Positions 35,131 through 44,027 of a DNA stretch of 64,000 nucleotides are shown one piece after another. The notes below the pieces were generated by a model that was not told the origin of the DNA, did no database searches, and saw only the letters and a list, made by a program, of their open reading frames with translations. Both the position numbers and the translations under genes were made by a program. Source of the stretch: Massilia sp. MS-15 (GTDB taxonomy: Bacteria; Pseudomonadota; Gammaproteobacteria; Burkholderiales; Burkholderiaceae_D); NCBI RefSeq assembly GCF_020176695.1, contig NZ_JAIWIA010000013.1, positions 1 to 64,000 on the forward strand, read 5' to 3'. Numbering within the stretch: position 1 is the first letter of the stretch; each line of letters opens with the position of its first letter.

Positions 35131-36426
35131 ATGATGCGGCACATGATTCAGCGCCTGCGCCGATACCTGAAACAGCGACTGGGCCATGCAGCTCCGTTCT
35201 GGCGTAACGTCGCGACGGTGCTGGGTGGCGCGGTCGGCGCCCAGGCCCTGCCGCTTCTGGCGGCCCCCCTCCTGACCCGGCTGTGCACCCCGGACGAGCT
35301 GGGGGCATATAGCGTCTGGCTCGGCATCATCGCCATCGCCGCAATCGGCGCCACCCTGCGCATGGAAGCCGCGATGATCCTCGACCATGAGCCGGAACGG
35401 CAGCGTGCTTGCTTCCGGGTCGTGTTCTACAGTACCAGCGTTACGGCAGTGGGGCTGACCCTGCTTGCCCTGGCCACGCGCCTGGCCGGCCTCGAAGCCA
35501 CCGCCCGGCTCTCCTGGACCGCCCTGCTGACGATGGGCACCGGCGCCTGGCTCACAGGCTGCATGCAAACCACGCTCGCCTTTGCGACCTCGCATAACGC
35601 CTTCGGCAAAGCGGCGCGCGCCAAAGTCGCCACTGCCGCCGTCATCGTCGTATCGCAGCTTGCGCTGCTGTACGCCGGCCTGGGCGGAATCGGCCTGGTG
35701 CTCGGACACCTGATCGGCACGGCAGTCGGCTACGCTACCGCGCGCCAGCTGTTGTGCCCTCCGCGCGTGCGGATCGGCTGGCGCCTCGACAACGAACAGC
35801 GAGAATATCTCTGGCGGCACCAGAAATTCTGGCGCTACTCCCTGCCATCCAACCTGCTCAACGGCGCGGTCAGCCAGCTTCCCCTGTTCCTGATCGGCAT
35901 GCGCCATGGGGCCATGGCTGCGGGCCTGTATGCCCTCACCCAGCGGGTGCTGTCGGCACCGATATCACTGCTTGCCGCCTCCGTGCTGGAAGTGTTCAAG
36001 CGCGAGTCCGTACGCGAGTTCGAAGAGCGCGGGAACTGCGCACGGGCCTACCGACACACCTTCAAGGCGCTGACCTTGCTCGGCGCCGGGCCGGCGCTCG
36101 TGCTGCTGCTGTTCGCTCCCTTCCTGTTTTCCCTGATATTCGGCGAAAGCTGGCGTTCCTCTGGGGAGCTGGCGCGCCTGATGGCGCCGCTGTTCCTGTT
36201 GAATTTCATCGCCAGTCCGCTGAGCTACGTATTCTTCGTTGCCGGACGCCAGAAAGCCGATCTGTGGTGGCAAGTGATCCTGTTCTTCATGACCCTGGCA
36301 GCCTTCCTGACGCCGGGCGGCATCGCCCGGAACGTGCTGCTGTATACCGCTGGATATTCCATTCTCTACCTAGTCTACCTGCACATGTCCTGGCAATGTT
36401 CACGTAATGTGGTGGCGCCGGCATGA
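35131..36426 (+). CDS. wzx: Polysaccharide repeat-unit flippase (Wzx type)
   Basis: 431 residues with about 12 hydrophobic segments and few charged residues, matching the polysaccharide flippase/MOP fold. The N-terminal region has WRNVATVLGGAVGAQALPLLAAPLLTRL-like features of Wzx/RfbX proteins. It would flip the undecaprenyl-linked repeat unit across the inner membrane. ATG at 35131 is used; further in-frame ATGs at 35134 and 35143 are possible. The stop overlaps the wzy start (ATGA), so the two are coupled. Confidence 0.87.
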   Translation: MMRHMIQRLRRYLKQRLGHAAPFWRNVATVLGGAVGAQALPLLAAPLLTRLCTPDELGAYSVWLGIIAIAAIGATLRMEAAMILDHEPERQRACFRVVFYSTSVTAVGLTLLALATRLAGLEATARLSWTALLTMGTGAWLTGCMQTTLAFATSHNAFGKAARAKVATAAVIVVSQLALLYAGLGGIGLVLGHLIGTAVGYATARQLLCPPRVRIGWRLDNEQREYLWRHQKFWRYSLPSNLLNGAVSQLPLFLIGMRHGAMAAGLYALTQRVLSAPISLLAASVLEVFKRESVREFEERGNCARAYRHTFKALTLLGAGPALVLLLFAPFLFSLIFGESWRSSGELARLMAPLFLLNFIASPLSYVFFVAGRQKADLWWQVILFFMTLAAFLTPGGIARNVLLYTAGYSILYLVYLHMSWQCSRNVVAPA

Positions 36427-37709
36427 GCACGTCGTCCACAGGCACGGTCGCAATATGCGGAAGGGAGCGGCGCGACCAGCTGGTCTTGGTCGCCTGCTTC
36501 TTCACGCTTTTTCCGGGTTTTTTCTTCTATCACACCATGCTTGGCACTGGCATGACTGGCGCATTCCTGGGCGGCTATTTCGCACCGTCCGCACTCGCCT
36601 TTGCCGCTCCGGTGTGCCTGATCTACCTGGCGCGGCTGCGGCGCGATCCGCGCCGGCTGACGATGGTCGACCTACACTATGGCCTGTTCTTCATCTACTT
36701 CCTGATCGTCACGACAGTCAACGGCGCCGCTGGCGCCAACCGGACGATCGTGACCAACCACATACTCGCCGTGCTGTTCATGGTGCTGGTCTACATCCAG
36801 TTCAGCTTCATCGAATTCGACAGCCGCCGCTTCCGCGTCATCGGCCTGCTCAGCCTGGGCACAATGTCCGCGATCACCTTTTCCAACTCCGTCGATGGCG
36901 TGTTCTACCTGGGAGCGCTGGGCATCGCCAAGGATGCCGAAGCGCTTGCCACATACCAGGGATTTTCCCGCTCCTACCTGTTTACCTATCTGGCAGTCGT
37001 CACTTTCACCCGCAGCTTGTCCTTGCGCCTGGTTTTACACATGCTTGGCGCCGCTACGCTGTTTCTCAATACGGCGCGCAGCGAGTTCGCGGCGCTGATG
37101 TTCACGATTCCCCTGGTCGAGTTCTACTATTCGCGCTACAAGCTGTTCTTCCTGCTCGCTGCCGCCATGCTGGCGGCCCTGCTTGGCTTGTATTTCGACC
37201 AGATCCTGGCATCCCTACCCTCCAACCGGATCCTGGAACTGCTTGACCTGCCGCACTCCACCTCGGCCAACAAGCGTCACCAGCTGACCGTGCATGCCTT
37301 GCAAACCATCGCCGCTCATCCAATCTTCGGCGACTATGCCAGCTACACGCCGGGCTACTACGCGCATAACGCGCTCTCGGCCTGGGTCGATCTTGGGCTG
37401 TTCGGCATGGTTTACCTGACTGCACTGGCGATCGTACCGATCGCACCGATGTTCTTTCACGAGTATTTTGCGGCGCGCGCCCGTGGTCTGTTCATGTGCG
37501 CTTTCGCCTTCGCCTGTGTCACCGTCCTGCTCTTGCTGACGTCCCACTATTTCACCGACATGCTGCTCAGCGCCACGCTCGGCGCATGCGCGCGTTACAC
37601 CTATGAGAGAAAACATGGCCCGCATCGTGCACCTGAGCTCCGCCCATCCCCGCTCCGATACGCGGATCTTCGTGAAGCAGTGCCGCAGTCTCGCCAGCCA
37701 GGGCCATGA
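36423..37709 (+). CDS. wzy: O-antigen/EPS polymerase (Wzy type)
   Basis: 428 residues with about 10-11 membrane segments, a high fraction of aromatic and aliphatic residues, and the O-antigen ligase/polymerase-like loop YYAHNALSAWVDLGLFGM. Other features are an SEFAAL region and periplasmic Asp/Arg/His residues typical of Wzy. It would polymerise repeat units in the periplasm. The last 30 or so residues are read out of frame with the next gene, which begins at 37615; this soluble tail probably arose by loss of an earlier stop. Assignment rests on topology and position, since Wzy proteins are poorly conserved. Confidence 0.82.
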   Translation: MSTSSTGTVAICGRERRDQLVLVACFFTLFPGFFFYHTMLGTGMTGAFLGGYFAPSALAFAAPVCLIYLARLRRDPRRLTMVDLHYGLFFIYFLIVTTVNGAAGANRTIVTNHILAVLFMVLVYIQFSFIEFDSRRFRVIGLLSLGTMSAITFSNSVDGVFYLGALGIAKDAEALATYQGFSRSYLFTYLAVVTFTRSLSLRLVLHMLGAATLFLNTARSEFAALMFTIPLVEFYYSRYKLFFLLAAAMLAALLGLYFDQILASLPSNRILELLDLPHSTSANKRHQLTVHALQTIAAHPIFGDYASYTPGYYAHNALSAWVDLGLFGMVYLTALAIVPIAPMFFHEYFAARARGLFMCAFAFACVTVLLLLTSHYFTDMLLSATLGACARYTYERKHGPHRAPELRPSPLRYADLREAVPQSRQPGP

Positions 37710-38778
37710 GGTATCGCTGGTGGTCGCGGATGGGCTGGGTGATGCTTACGTCGACGGCATCCCGATCACGGACGTGGGCCGCTCCCGTGGGCGGCGCGAA
37801 CGCATGCTGCGCAGCACCTGGCGCGTCGGGCGCGCGGCAATGGCGCTGGACGCCGACGTCTATCAGCTGCACGATCCCGAACTGCTTCCGGTCGGGCTGC
37901 GCCTGCGTTTCGCGGGGAGGAAAGTAGTGTTCGATGCCCATGAAGACGTTCCAACCCAGCTGCTCGACAAGCCCTACCTGTCCCCATTCGGCGCGCGCCT
38001 GCTTGCCGCCAGCTACGGTCTGCTGGAAAAGGCGGCCCTGAGACGCTTCGACGGTGTACTGGCGGCGACAGCGCTGATCCGGGACCGCCTGTCACGAATT
38101 CATCCCCGCACGATCGAAGTGAATAACTTTCCCTGCACTGAAGAATTTTGCGTGGCGTCGGACACTGGCCCGCGCGAGCACTTCTGCTACGTTGGCAGCA
38201 TCTCGGCAATCAGGGGGGTGCGCGAACTGGTCAAGGCATGCGCCCTGCTGCGCGCGCCTGCGCGGCTGTCGCTGGCGGGCAGCTTCGCCGAGCCCGAGCT
38301 TGAGGCCGAGGTCGCGCGCTACCCCGGCTGGAACCGAGTCGACGCGCTCGGCCATCTCGACCGCCAAGGCGTTGCGGCAGTCATGTCGGGCGCCTTCGCC
38401 GGTCTGGTCACGCTGCTGCCGACCGCCAGCTACCGCGATGCACTGCCGGTCAAGATGTTCGAGTACATGGCCGCAGGCATTCCTGTCATCGCCTCCGATT
38501 TCCCTCTCTGGCGCAACATCGTCGAAGGCAATCGCTGCGGCTTGTGTGTGGATCCGCATGATCCAGCGGCCATCGCGGCCGCCATCGACTTCCTGGCCGA
38601 CAAGCCAGCGCTGGCCCGGGAAATGGGTGCAAGAGGCCGCCGTGCCGTCCTCGAACGCTACAACTGGGAAAACGAAGCTGGCAAGCTGGCTGCCTTTTAT
38701 ACCGACCTATTGGCTCCGCGAACATTTCCAGAACATCCCGGCGATAAGGACAGTTTTATTACGCATTCAATTCGCTGA
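37615..38778 (+). CDS. GT4-family glycosyltransferase
   Basis: 387 residues from ATG 37615, with GAGAGAAA seven bases upstream; the more distal ATG at 37603 lacks a site. The N-terminal half has the GT-B opening VHLSSAHPRSDTRIFVKQCRSLA and DVYQLHDPELLPVGLRLR. The C-terminal half has the donor-binding pattern FCYVGSISAIRGV, then PVKMFEYMAAGIPVIASDFPLW, which is typical of GT4 enzymes. It adds one sugar to the lipid-linked repeat unit in the cytoplasm. The donor and linkage cannot be read from sequence. It overlaps the wzy frame by 95 bases. Confidence 0.88.
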   Translation: MARIVHLSSAHPRSDTRIFVKQCRSLASQGHEVSLVVADGLGDAYVDGIPITDVGRSRGRRERMLRSTWRVGRAAMALDADVYQLHDPELLPVGLRLRFAGRKVVFDAHEDVPTQLLDKPYLSPFGARLLAASYGLLEKAALRRFDGVLAATALIRDRLSRIHPRTIEVNNFPCTEEFCVASDTGPREHFCYVGSISAIRGVRELVKACALLRAPARLSLAGSFAEPELEAEVARYPGWNRVDALGHLDRQGVAAVMSGAFAGLVTLLPTASYRDALPVKMFEYMAAGIPVIASDFPLWRNIVEGNRCGLCVDPHDPAAIAAAIDFLADKPALAREMGARGRRAVLERYNWENEAGKLAAFYTDLLAPRTFPEHPGDKDSFITHSIR

Positions 38779-38872
38779 TCGATCGAACTGAAAAAGCGCG
38801 ACTTACGTTACTTCAAATGGCGCCGGGACCACAAATCGTATTGTATGCCCACTAGGAATTCACGAGACCACC

Positions 38873-39559
38873 ATGTTCTTGCAACATTACAATACATTTC
38901 TCGAGGCAATTAGATTGCCGCGTGCGCAGCTCGCATTTTCTCAAAAGATCGATCCTGTCGATATAAAGGCCACATATCGCATTTATACAAAGCCGCATCC
39001 GCGCTACAAAATCATCAGGCATAAAACCATTGGCGCTGCCTTGATCGACCTCTCGCAGTTTCCCGACCGCGATGCCTATCTGGCGTATATCAGGGGTAAA
39101 AACCAGGGCGCCTACCACGCGAAACGGGCGAGAAATCGAGGTTATATCGTACGCAGTATCGATCGCAATGATCATATCGACGAAATACACGAAATTAATA
39201 CCAGTCTCGACATGCGACAGGGTCGGCCAATGGATGGCAAATACCTTGTCAAGCAGGCGGAATTCAAGAATCTACAACATTTCCGCTATTGGGGCGTTAT
39301 CAGTCCCGAGGAAAAACTCGTGGCTTATGCAAGCCTTGGCGTTTATGGAAATTTCGCTTCCTTTTCTCACCTGATGGGAGTGAGGAATAACGACGGCATC
39401 ATGCACCTGCTGCTGAGCGAAGCGGTTTGCCAGCTCATCGACGCTGCCCAGGTCCGCTACGTGATGTACGACACGTTTTTCGGGGCCCAGCCCGGGCTCC
39501 GGCACTTCAAGACGATCCTGGGCTTTCGCCCCTATCGTGCCACCTACACGCTGCAATGA
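38873..39559 (+). CDS. GNAT/FemAB-like acyltransferase, low GC
   Basis: 228 residues, no signal or membrane segment. The pattern YLAYIRGKNQGAYHAKRARNRGYIVRSI, then INTSLDMRQGRPMDGKYLV, ending with a YVMYDTFFGAQPGLRHFKTILGF-like helix-strand, recalls GNAT and FemAB-type (peptidoglycan bridge/LPS aminoacylation) acyltransferase folds. Base composition is clearly more AT-rich than its neighbours (notably 38780-39400), with different codon use, which suggests recent transfer. The ribosome site is weak. Its stop overlaps the deacetylase-like gene downstream (ATGA), so the two are coupled. N-acylation of an amino sugar in the repeat unit is possible; this is inferred from position only. Confidence 0.65.
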   Translation: MFLQHYNTFLEAIRLPRAQLAFSQKIDPVDIKATYRIYTKPHPRYKIIRHKTIGAALIDLSQFPDRDAYLAYIRGKNQGAYHAKRARNRGYIVRSIDRNDHIDEIHEINTSLDMRQGRPMDGKYLVKQAEFKNLQHFRYWGVISPEEKLVAYASLGVYGNFASFSHLMGVRNNDGIMHLLLSEAVCQLIDAAQVRYVMYDTFFGAQPGLRHFKTILGFRPYRATYTLQ

Positions 39560-40371
39560 CTATCATGTTCAACCGTGTCTATGCCGATTACCTGATGCCG
39601 AGCCGCCTCGGCGAGTACGAATCCCTGCTGCACGCCGCTACCGCGGCAGGCTACACCCAGCTTTCGGTACGCGATTTTTTTCGCCGGCTACGTCGCGGCC
39701 AGCAGCCCGGTTCCCCGTCTGCCGAACGTCTCTTCGTGCACCGGCACGACATCGACAGCGACCTGCGTACGGCCAAGAAAATGTTCGCCATCGAATCTCG
39801 CCACGGCGTGCGTGCCAGCTATTACTTCCGCCTCTGCACGCTGGATTATGGCTTCATGCGTGAAATAGAAGCGGCGGGCAGCGAAGCCAGCTACCACTAC
39901 GAGGAAGTCGCGGATTTCGCCAAGCGGCACCACCTGCGCAGTGCTGAAGCAGTACGCCAGCACTTCCCCGAGATTCGCGAACTGTTCGTCCGCAACCTTG
40001 GCCAGATCGTCGATCGCCTCGGCTTCCCCATCGCCACCGTGGCCAGCCACGGCGACTTCGTCAACCGGCGCCTCAAGGTAATCAACCATGAGCTGCTGCG
40101 CGACGAGGCCCTGCGCCGGCGCTGCGGCATCGAGTGCGAATCCTACGACGCCGAGCTGCTGCGCTGCTTCGATGTCTACATCAGCGACCGCAAATACCCG
40201 GTGTACTACCATCCGATCACACCGTTCGATGCGCTCGGCAAGCACCAGCACATCTGCCTGCTGACCCACCCGGTGCAATGGGAAACCAACTGGCTCGAGA
40301 ATTCGCGCTGCAACCTGCGCCGCCTGGTCGAAGAAATGGCATGGCGCGTGCCCGCTGGACGGCGTGCATGA
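39556..40371 (+). CDS. NodB-like polysaccharide deacetylase-family protein
   Basis: 271 residues. The N-terminal region has HRHDIDSDLRTAKKMFAIE, the metal-binding Asp motif of NodB-type deacetylases, followed by the GVRASYYFRL strand and EASYHYEEVADFAKR. The HRHD/HxxxH pattern is only partly canonical (family proteins often use HxxxH further on), so activity should be tested. There is no secretion signal, so it would act in the cytoplasm, perhaps on a nucleotide sugar or lipid-linked glycan. ATG 39556 overlaps the previous stop, and the stop overlaps the next glycosyltransferase start. Confidence 0.75.
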   Translation: MTIMFNRVYADYLMPSRLGEYESLLHAATAAGYTQLSVRDFFRRLRRGQQPGSPSAERLFVHRHDIDSDLRTAKKMFAIESRHGVRASYYFRLCTLDYGFMREIEAAGSEASYHYEEVADFAKRHHLRSAEAVRQHFPEIRELFVRNLGQIVDRLGFPIATVASHGDFVNRRLKVINHELLRDEALRRRCGIECESYDAELLRCFDVYISDRKYPVYYHPITPFDALGKHQHICLLTHPVQWETNWLENSRCNLRRLVEEMAWRVPAGRRA

Positions 40372-41615
40372 ACATCCTCCTGATTAACCATTACGCCGGC
40401 TCGATCCATCACGGCATGGAATACCGGCCCTATTACCTTGCGCGCGAGTGGGTCCGGTCCGGCCACCGGGTGCGCATCCTCGCCGCCAGCGAAGCGCATG
40501 TGCGTGCCCGCGCACCGGAGATGGAAGGCCGGAACCAGCGTGACGAAAACATCGACGGCATCGACTACCGCTGGTACGCAACGCCCCCTTACCGCGGCAA
40601 TGGACCGGGCCGGGTACGCAACATGGCGGCCTTCGTCTGGCGCCTGTGGCGCGAGGCTGTGCGCATCGCGCACGAGGCGCGGCCGCATGTTGTCATCGCG
40701 TCGAGCACCTATCCGCTCGATATCTGGCCAGCCCATCGCATTGCACGCCTTGCTGGAGCGCGGCTGCTGCACGAAGTGCATGACCTATGGCCACTTTCGC
40801 CGATCGAGCTCGGCGGGTTCTCACGCCGCCACCCCTTTATCCGGCTACTGCAGGCAGCCGAAGACTATGCCTGCCGCCGCGCCGATGGCATCGTATCCAT
40901 CCTGCCCAAGGTCCGCGAGCACCTGGAAGCGCGCGGCATGGCGCCGCACAAGCTGCACGTGATCCCGAACGGGGCCGATCCGGCCGAATGGCTGGCCGCG
41001 CCGACTGCCCTGCCGGAAGCGCTCGACGGCCTGCTCGCCGGGTTGTGCACACAGGGGCGTACCGTAGTCGGCTATGCCGGCAGCCATGGCCTGGCGAATG
41101 CACTTGACACCCTGCTCGATGCCGCTAGCCTCATGAAGGACCGCATGCTCGCCTTTGTGCTGGTGGGGGATGGACCCGAGAAGGCCAGGCTGGAGCGGCG
41201 TGCGCGCCAATTGCGGCTCGACCACCTGTATTTCATGCCCGCGATTCCCAAGTCCCAGATTCCCGCCCTGATGGCCAGGCTCGACATTGCCTACCTGGGC
41301 TGGCAGCGCCAGCCGCTTTACCGATTCGGCATCGCCCCGAACAAGCTGATTGACTACATGATGGGTGGCTGTCCGGTCCTGCATGCAGTGGAGGCGGGTA
41401 ACGATCCGGTGCGTGAAGCCGGGTGCGGCCTGACTGTCGCGCCCGAAGACCCGCAAGCAGTCGCCCGCGCGCTGGCCAGTCTGCTGGCCATGCCGCGCCT
41501 AGAACGGCGGGCGCTGGGGGAGCGCGGGCGCAGCTATGCGCTCGCCCATCTGACCTATCCGGTGCTTGGACAACGCTTCCTGAGCACTTTCACACAGGAG
41601 GTTTCTCATGGATGA
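40368..41615 (+). CDS. GT4-family glycosyltransferase (WbuB-like)
   Basis: 415 residues. The opening [23 protein letters not shown] matches WbuB/colanic-acid-type GT4 enzymes. [26 protein letters not shown] and the acceptor/donor hinge [11 protein letters not shown] follow, then the donor-site stretch [17 protein letters not shown]. It would transfer one sugar during assembly of the repeat unit. Start overlaps the upstream stop (ATGA) and the last codons overlap the aminotransferase gene at 41608, whose CAGGAGG site lies within them. Confidence 0.9.
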   Translation: MNILLINHYAGSIHHGMEYRPYYLAREWVRSGHRVRILAASEAHVRARAPEMEGRNQRDENIDGIDYRWYATPPYRGNGPGRVRNMAAFVWRLWREAVRIAHEARPHVVIASSTYPLDIWPAHRIARLAGARLLHEVHDLWPLSPIELGGFSRRHPFIRLLQAAEDYACRRADGIVSILPKVREHLEARGMAPHKLHVIPNGADPAEWLAAPTALPEALDGLLAGLCTQGRTVVGYAGSHGLANALDTLLDAASLMKDRMLAFVLVGDGPEKARLERRARQLRLDHLYFMPAIPKSQIPALMARLDIAYLGWQRQPLYRFGIAPNKLIDYMMGGCPVLHAVEAGNDPVREAGCGLTVAPEDPQAVARALASLLAMPRLERRALGERGRSYALAHLTYPVLGQRFLSTFTQEVSHG

Positions 41616-42810
41616 ACAGGCTGCCGCGCACGCCAACGCACCTGGATTCGGTTCCAGCTCGTCAGGTTTCCTTCCCTTTGCGCTGCCCGATATCGGCGAC
41701 GAAGAAATTCGCGCCGTCGAGGCCTGCCTGCGTTCCGGCTGGGTGACCACGGGGCCAGTAACACGCCGTTTCGAACAGGCCTTCCGGGACTACCTCGCCG
41801 CGGATGTGGAAACCATTTCGGTCAATTCCGCCACGGCCGGCCTGCACCTTGCACTCGAGTGCATCGGCATTGGTCCCGGCGACGAAGTCATCGTGCCCAC
41901 CATGACCTTCACGGCCACGGCCGAAGTGGTGCGTTACCTCGGCGCTCGGCCCGTCTTCGTGGATGTCGACCCTGTCACGCTGAACATCGCGCCCGCGGCA
42001 GTGGCGGCGGCCATCACGCCACGCACGCGCGCGGTCATGCCGGTCCACTACGCGGGCCTGGCATGCGACATGGATGCCATCCTGGCGCTGGCCGCGCGCC
42101 ACCGGCTGCGTGTCATCGACGATGCGGCCCATGCCTTCCCGACCCGGCTCGACGGCGAACTGGTCGGCACACTGGACAGCGACATCACGGTCTTCAGCTT
42201 CTATGCCAACAAGACCATGACCACCGGCGAAGGTGGCATGGTCGTGACCCGTGATCGGGAATTGGCCAAGCGGATCCGCTGCATGCGCCTGCACGGCATC
42301 AGCCAGGACGCGTTCGACCGCTACACCTCGCGTGTGCCAGCCTGGTTCTACGAAGTGATTGCCGCTGGATTCAAGTACAACCTCACCGACATCGCCGCAT
42401 CGATCGGCATCGAACAACTGCGCAAGATCGACCGTTTCCAGCAGCGCCGCAGCCGCATGGCCGAGCGCTACGACGAGGGCCTGGCAGGCCTGCCACTGCG
42501 CCTGCCCGCCCATCCGGCGCCGGGCAGCACCCATGCCTGGCACTTGTACGTGGTGCGCCTGCTTGACGGTGCCGCCATCGGACGCGACAAACTGATCCAG
42601 GATCTGGCCGAGCGTGGCATTGGCACCAGCGTGCACTTCATCCCGCTGCATCGCCAGCCCTACTGGCGCGACAGCTTTGGCCTGAGCCCGGAGGTCTTCC
42701 CGGTGGCCGAAGCCAGCTTCGCCTCCATGCTCACGCTACCGCTGTACACCCGCATGCGCGACGCTGACCAGGACCGCGTGATCGCCGAACTACGTGCACT
42801 GCTGTCATGA
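41608..42810 (+). CDS. DegT/DnrJ-family sugar aminotransferase (PglE-like)
   Basis: 400 residues with a strong CAGGAGG site (41594-41600) inside the upstream gene. The PLP Lys is Lys202 in [30 protein letters not shown] and [12 protein letters not shown] are typical of VioA/PglE/ArnB-type sugar transaminases. With the WbpM/PglF-type dehydratase at 28941 it would make UDP-4-amino-4,6-dideoxy-GlcNAc, a bacillosamine or viosamine-type donor. It is distinct from WbpE. The genes to acetylate and further process the product are not all evident. Confidence 0.87.
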   Translation: MDEQAAAHANAPGFGSSSSGFLPFALPDIGDEEIRAVEACLRSGWVTTGPVTRRFEQAFRDYLAADVETISVNSATAGLHLALECIGIGPGDEVIVPTMTFTATAEVVRYLGARPVFVDVDPVTLNIAPAAVAAAITPRTRAVMPVHYAGLACDMDAILALAARHRLRVIDDAAHAFPTRLDGELVGTLDSDITVFSFYANKTMTTGEGGMVVTRDRELAKRIRCMRLHGISQDAFDRYTSRVPAWFYEVIAAGFKYNLTDIAASIGIEQLRKIDRFQQRRSRMAERYDEGLAGLPLRLPAHPAPGSTHAWHLYVVRLLDGAAIGRDKLIQDLAERGIGTSVHFIPLHRQPYWRDSFGLSPEVFPVAEASFASMLTLPLYTRMRDADQDRVIAELRALLS

Positions 42811-43397
42811 GCAAGCGTGTTTTCGACCTGCTGGGCGCGCTTGCGGGACTGCTCCTGCTGGCACCGGTACTGCTCCTGGTCGCGCTCTGGATCCGGCTCG
42901 ACTCCTCCGGCCCGGTACTGTACCGTCAGCAACGCGTCGGGCGTCAAGGGGAACTATTCACGATCTACAAGTTCCGCACCATGCGGCACAACGCCGGCGA
43001 CGGGTCCCAGCTCACCGTCGGTGCCGACCCACGCGTGACTCGTGCCGGACGCTTCCTGCGCTACTACAAGCTGGACGAATTGCCCCAGTTGTGGAACGTC
43101 GTCCAGGGCAGCATGAGCCTGGTGGGACCACGTCCCGAAGTGCCGCGCTATGTCGACCGCTATCCACCTGAACAGCGGCGCCTCGTGCTGTCGGTTGCAC
43201 CCGGCATTACCGACTGGGCGGCGATCCGCTACAAGGATGAAAACGCAATCCTGGCGCGGTCCGCCGATCCCGAGCGCGCCTACGTCGACACCGTGCTGCC
43301 CGCCAAGCTCGAGTATTACGTGCGCTACGTGCACGAACGGAGCTTCTGGGGCGACATGCGCATCCTGGCCCATACACTCGCGGCACTGATACGTTGA
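42807..43397 (+). CDS. Small phosphoglycosyl transferase (PglC/WcaJ C-domain type), initiating enzyme
   Basis: 196 residues, the short monotopic form with a single re-entrant N-terminal helix ([22 protein letters not shown]). The motif [12 protein letters not shown], the [11 protein letters not shown]sp-Glu catalytic pair and [13 protein letters not shown] are complete. Such enzymes transfer a sugar-1-phosphate to undecaprenyl phosphate and so start the repeat unit; PglC uses di-N-acetylbacillosamine. Placement right after the PglE-like gene (four-base overlap) supports an aminosugar as the first residue. Confidence 0.92.
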   Translation: MSKRVFDLLGALAGLLLLAPVLLLVALWIRLDSSGPVLYRQQRVGRQGELFTIYKFRTMRHNAGDGSQLTVGADPRVTRAGRFLRYYKLDELPQLWNVVQGSMSLVGPRPEVPRYVDRYPPEQRRLVLSVAPGITDWAAIRYKDENAILARSADPERAYVDTVLPAKLEYYVRYVHERSFWGDMRILAHTLAALIR

Positions 43398-43412
43398 CTG
43401 GCGAACCTGGCG

Positions 43413-44003
43413 ATGCAACTGATCCACCTTGGCGATCTCGAGTTGACCGCGCCCCTTGCGGCGGCGGCTGGCGCCTGGCTGCTGGGTGCCAGGGAATGGC
43501 GGGCAGTAGCGGCCTGGACTGTCCTGTACGCCGGCGCGATTTTCCTGGTTGGCGCCAGCAAGATCGCCTATCTGGCCTGGGGCGCTATGCTCGATCCGAT
43601 CGCGTTCAAGGCCTTCAGTGGCCACGCCGCCGGTGTCACGGCGGTCTACCCGGTACTCGGCTACCTGCTCTGCCGCCCGATGGGGCGTGGCGCCGCATTT
43701 GCGGCTGCCTGCACGGGCCTGACGCTGGGTCTGGTCCTGGCCGCGGTGCTGGTCGGTCGCGCCGAACATACGGCCGCGGAAGCAGTGGCAGGCTGGATGC
43801 TGGGAGCCTGCGCCAGCATCGGCACCGTGTACCTGCTTGAGCCGCGTGGCATCGTACCCGGGCCAGCTTCCGCCGCTTGCGCGGTGGCGGTATTCGTTGC
43901 ATCTGCCCACCTGATGCAATCAGCGCATGTGGGTTACTGGATGGTGAAGCTTGCGCTGGCCTTGTCCGGCAATGCCCAGCCATATTCGTGGGACACATGC
44001 TAG
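43413..44003 (+). CDS. PAP2-family membrane phosphatase
   Basis: 196 residues with five to six membrane segments. The three PAP2 motifs are present in compact form: KIAYLAWG-like motif 1, SGHAAG motif 2 (the SGH triad) and GRAEHTAAEAVAGW motif 3 with Arg and His. PAP2 proteins dephosphorylate undecaprenyl pyrophosphate or related lipids, so it may recycle the carrier lipid used by the exopolysaccharide pathway. The ATG at 43413 is 16 bases after the preceding gene and has no strong ribosome site. Function in export is inferred from location. Confidence 0.82.
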   Translation: MQLIHLGDLELTAPLAAAAGAWLLGAREWRAVAAWTVLYAGAIFLVGASKIAYLAWGAMLDPIAFKAFSGHAAGVTAVYPVLGYLLCRPMGRGAAFAAACTGLTLGLVLAAVLVGRAEHTAAEAVAGWMLGACASIGTVYLLEPRGIVPGPASAACAVAVFVASAHLMQSAHVGYWMVKLALALSGNAQPYSWDTC

Positions 44004-44027
44004 CTTTTTCGACCAATGGAGAACACC

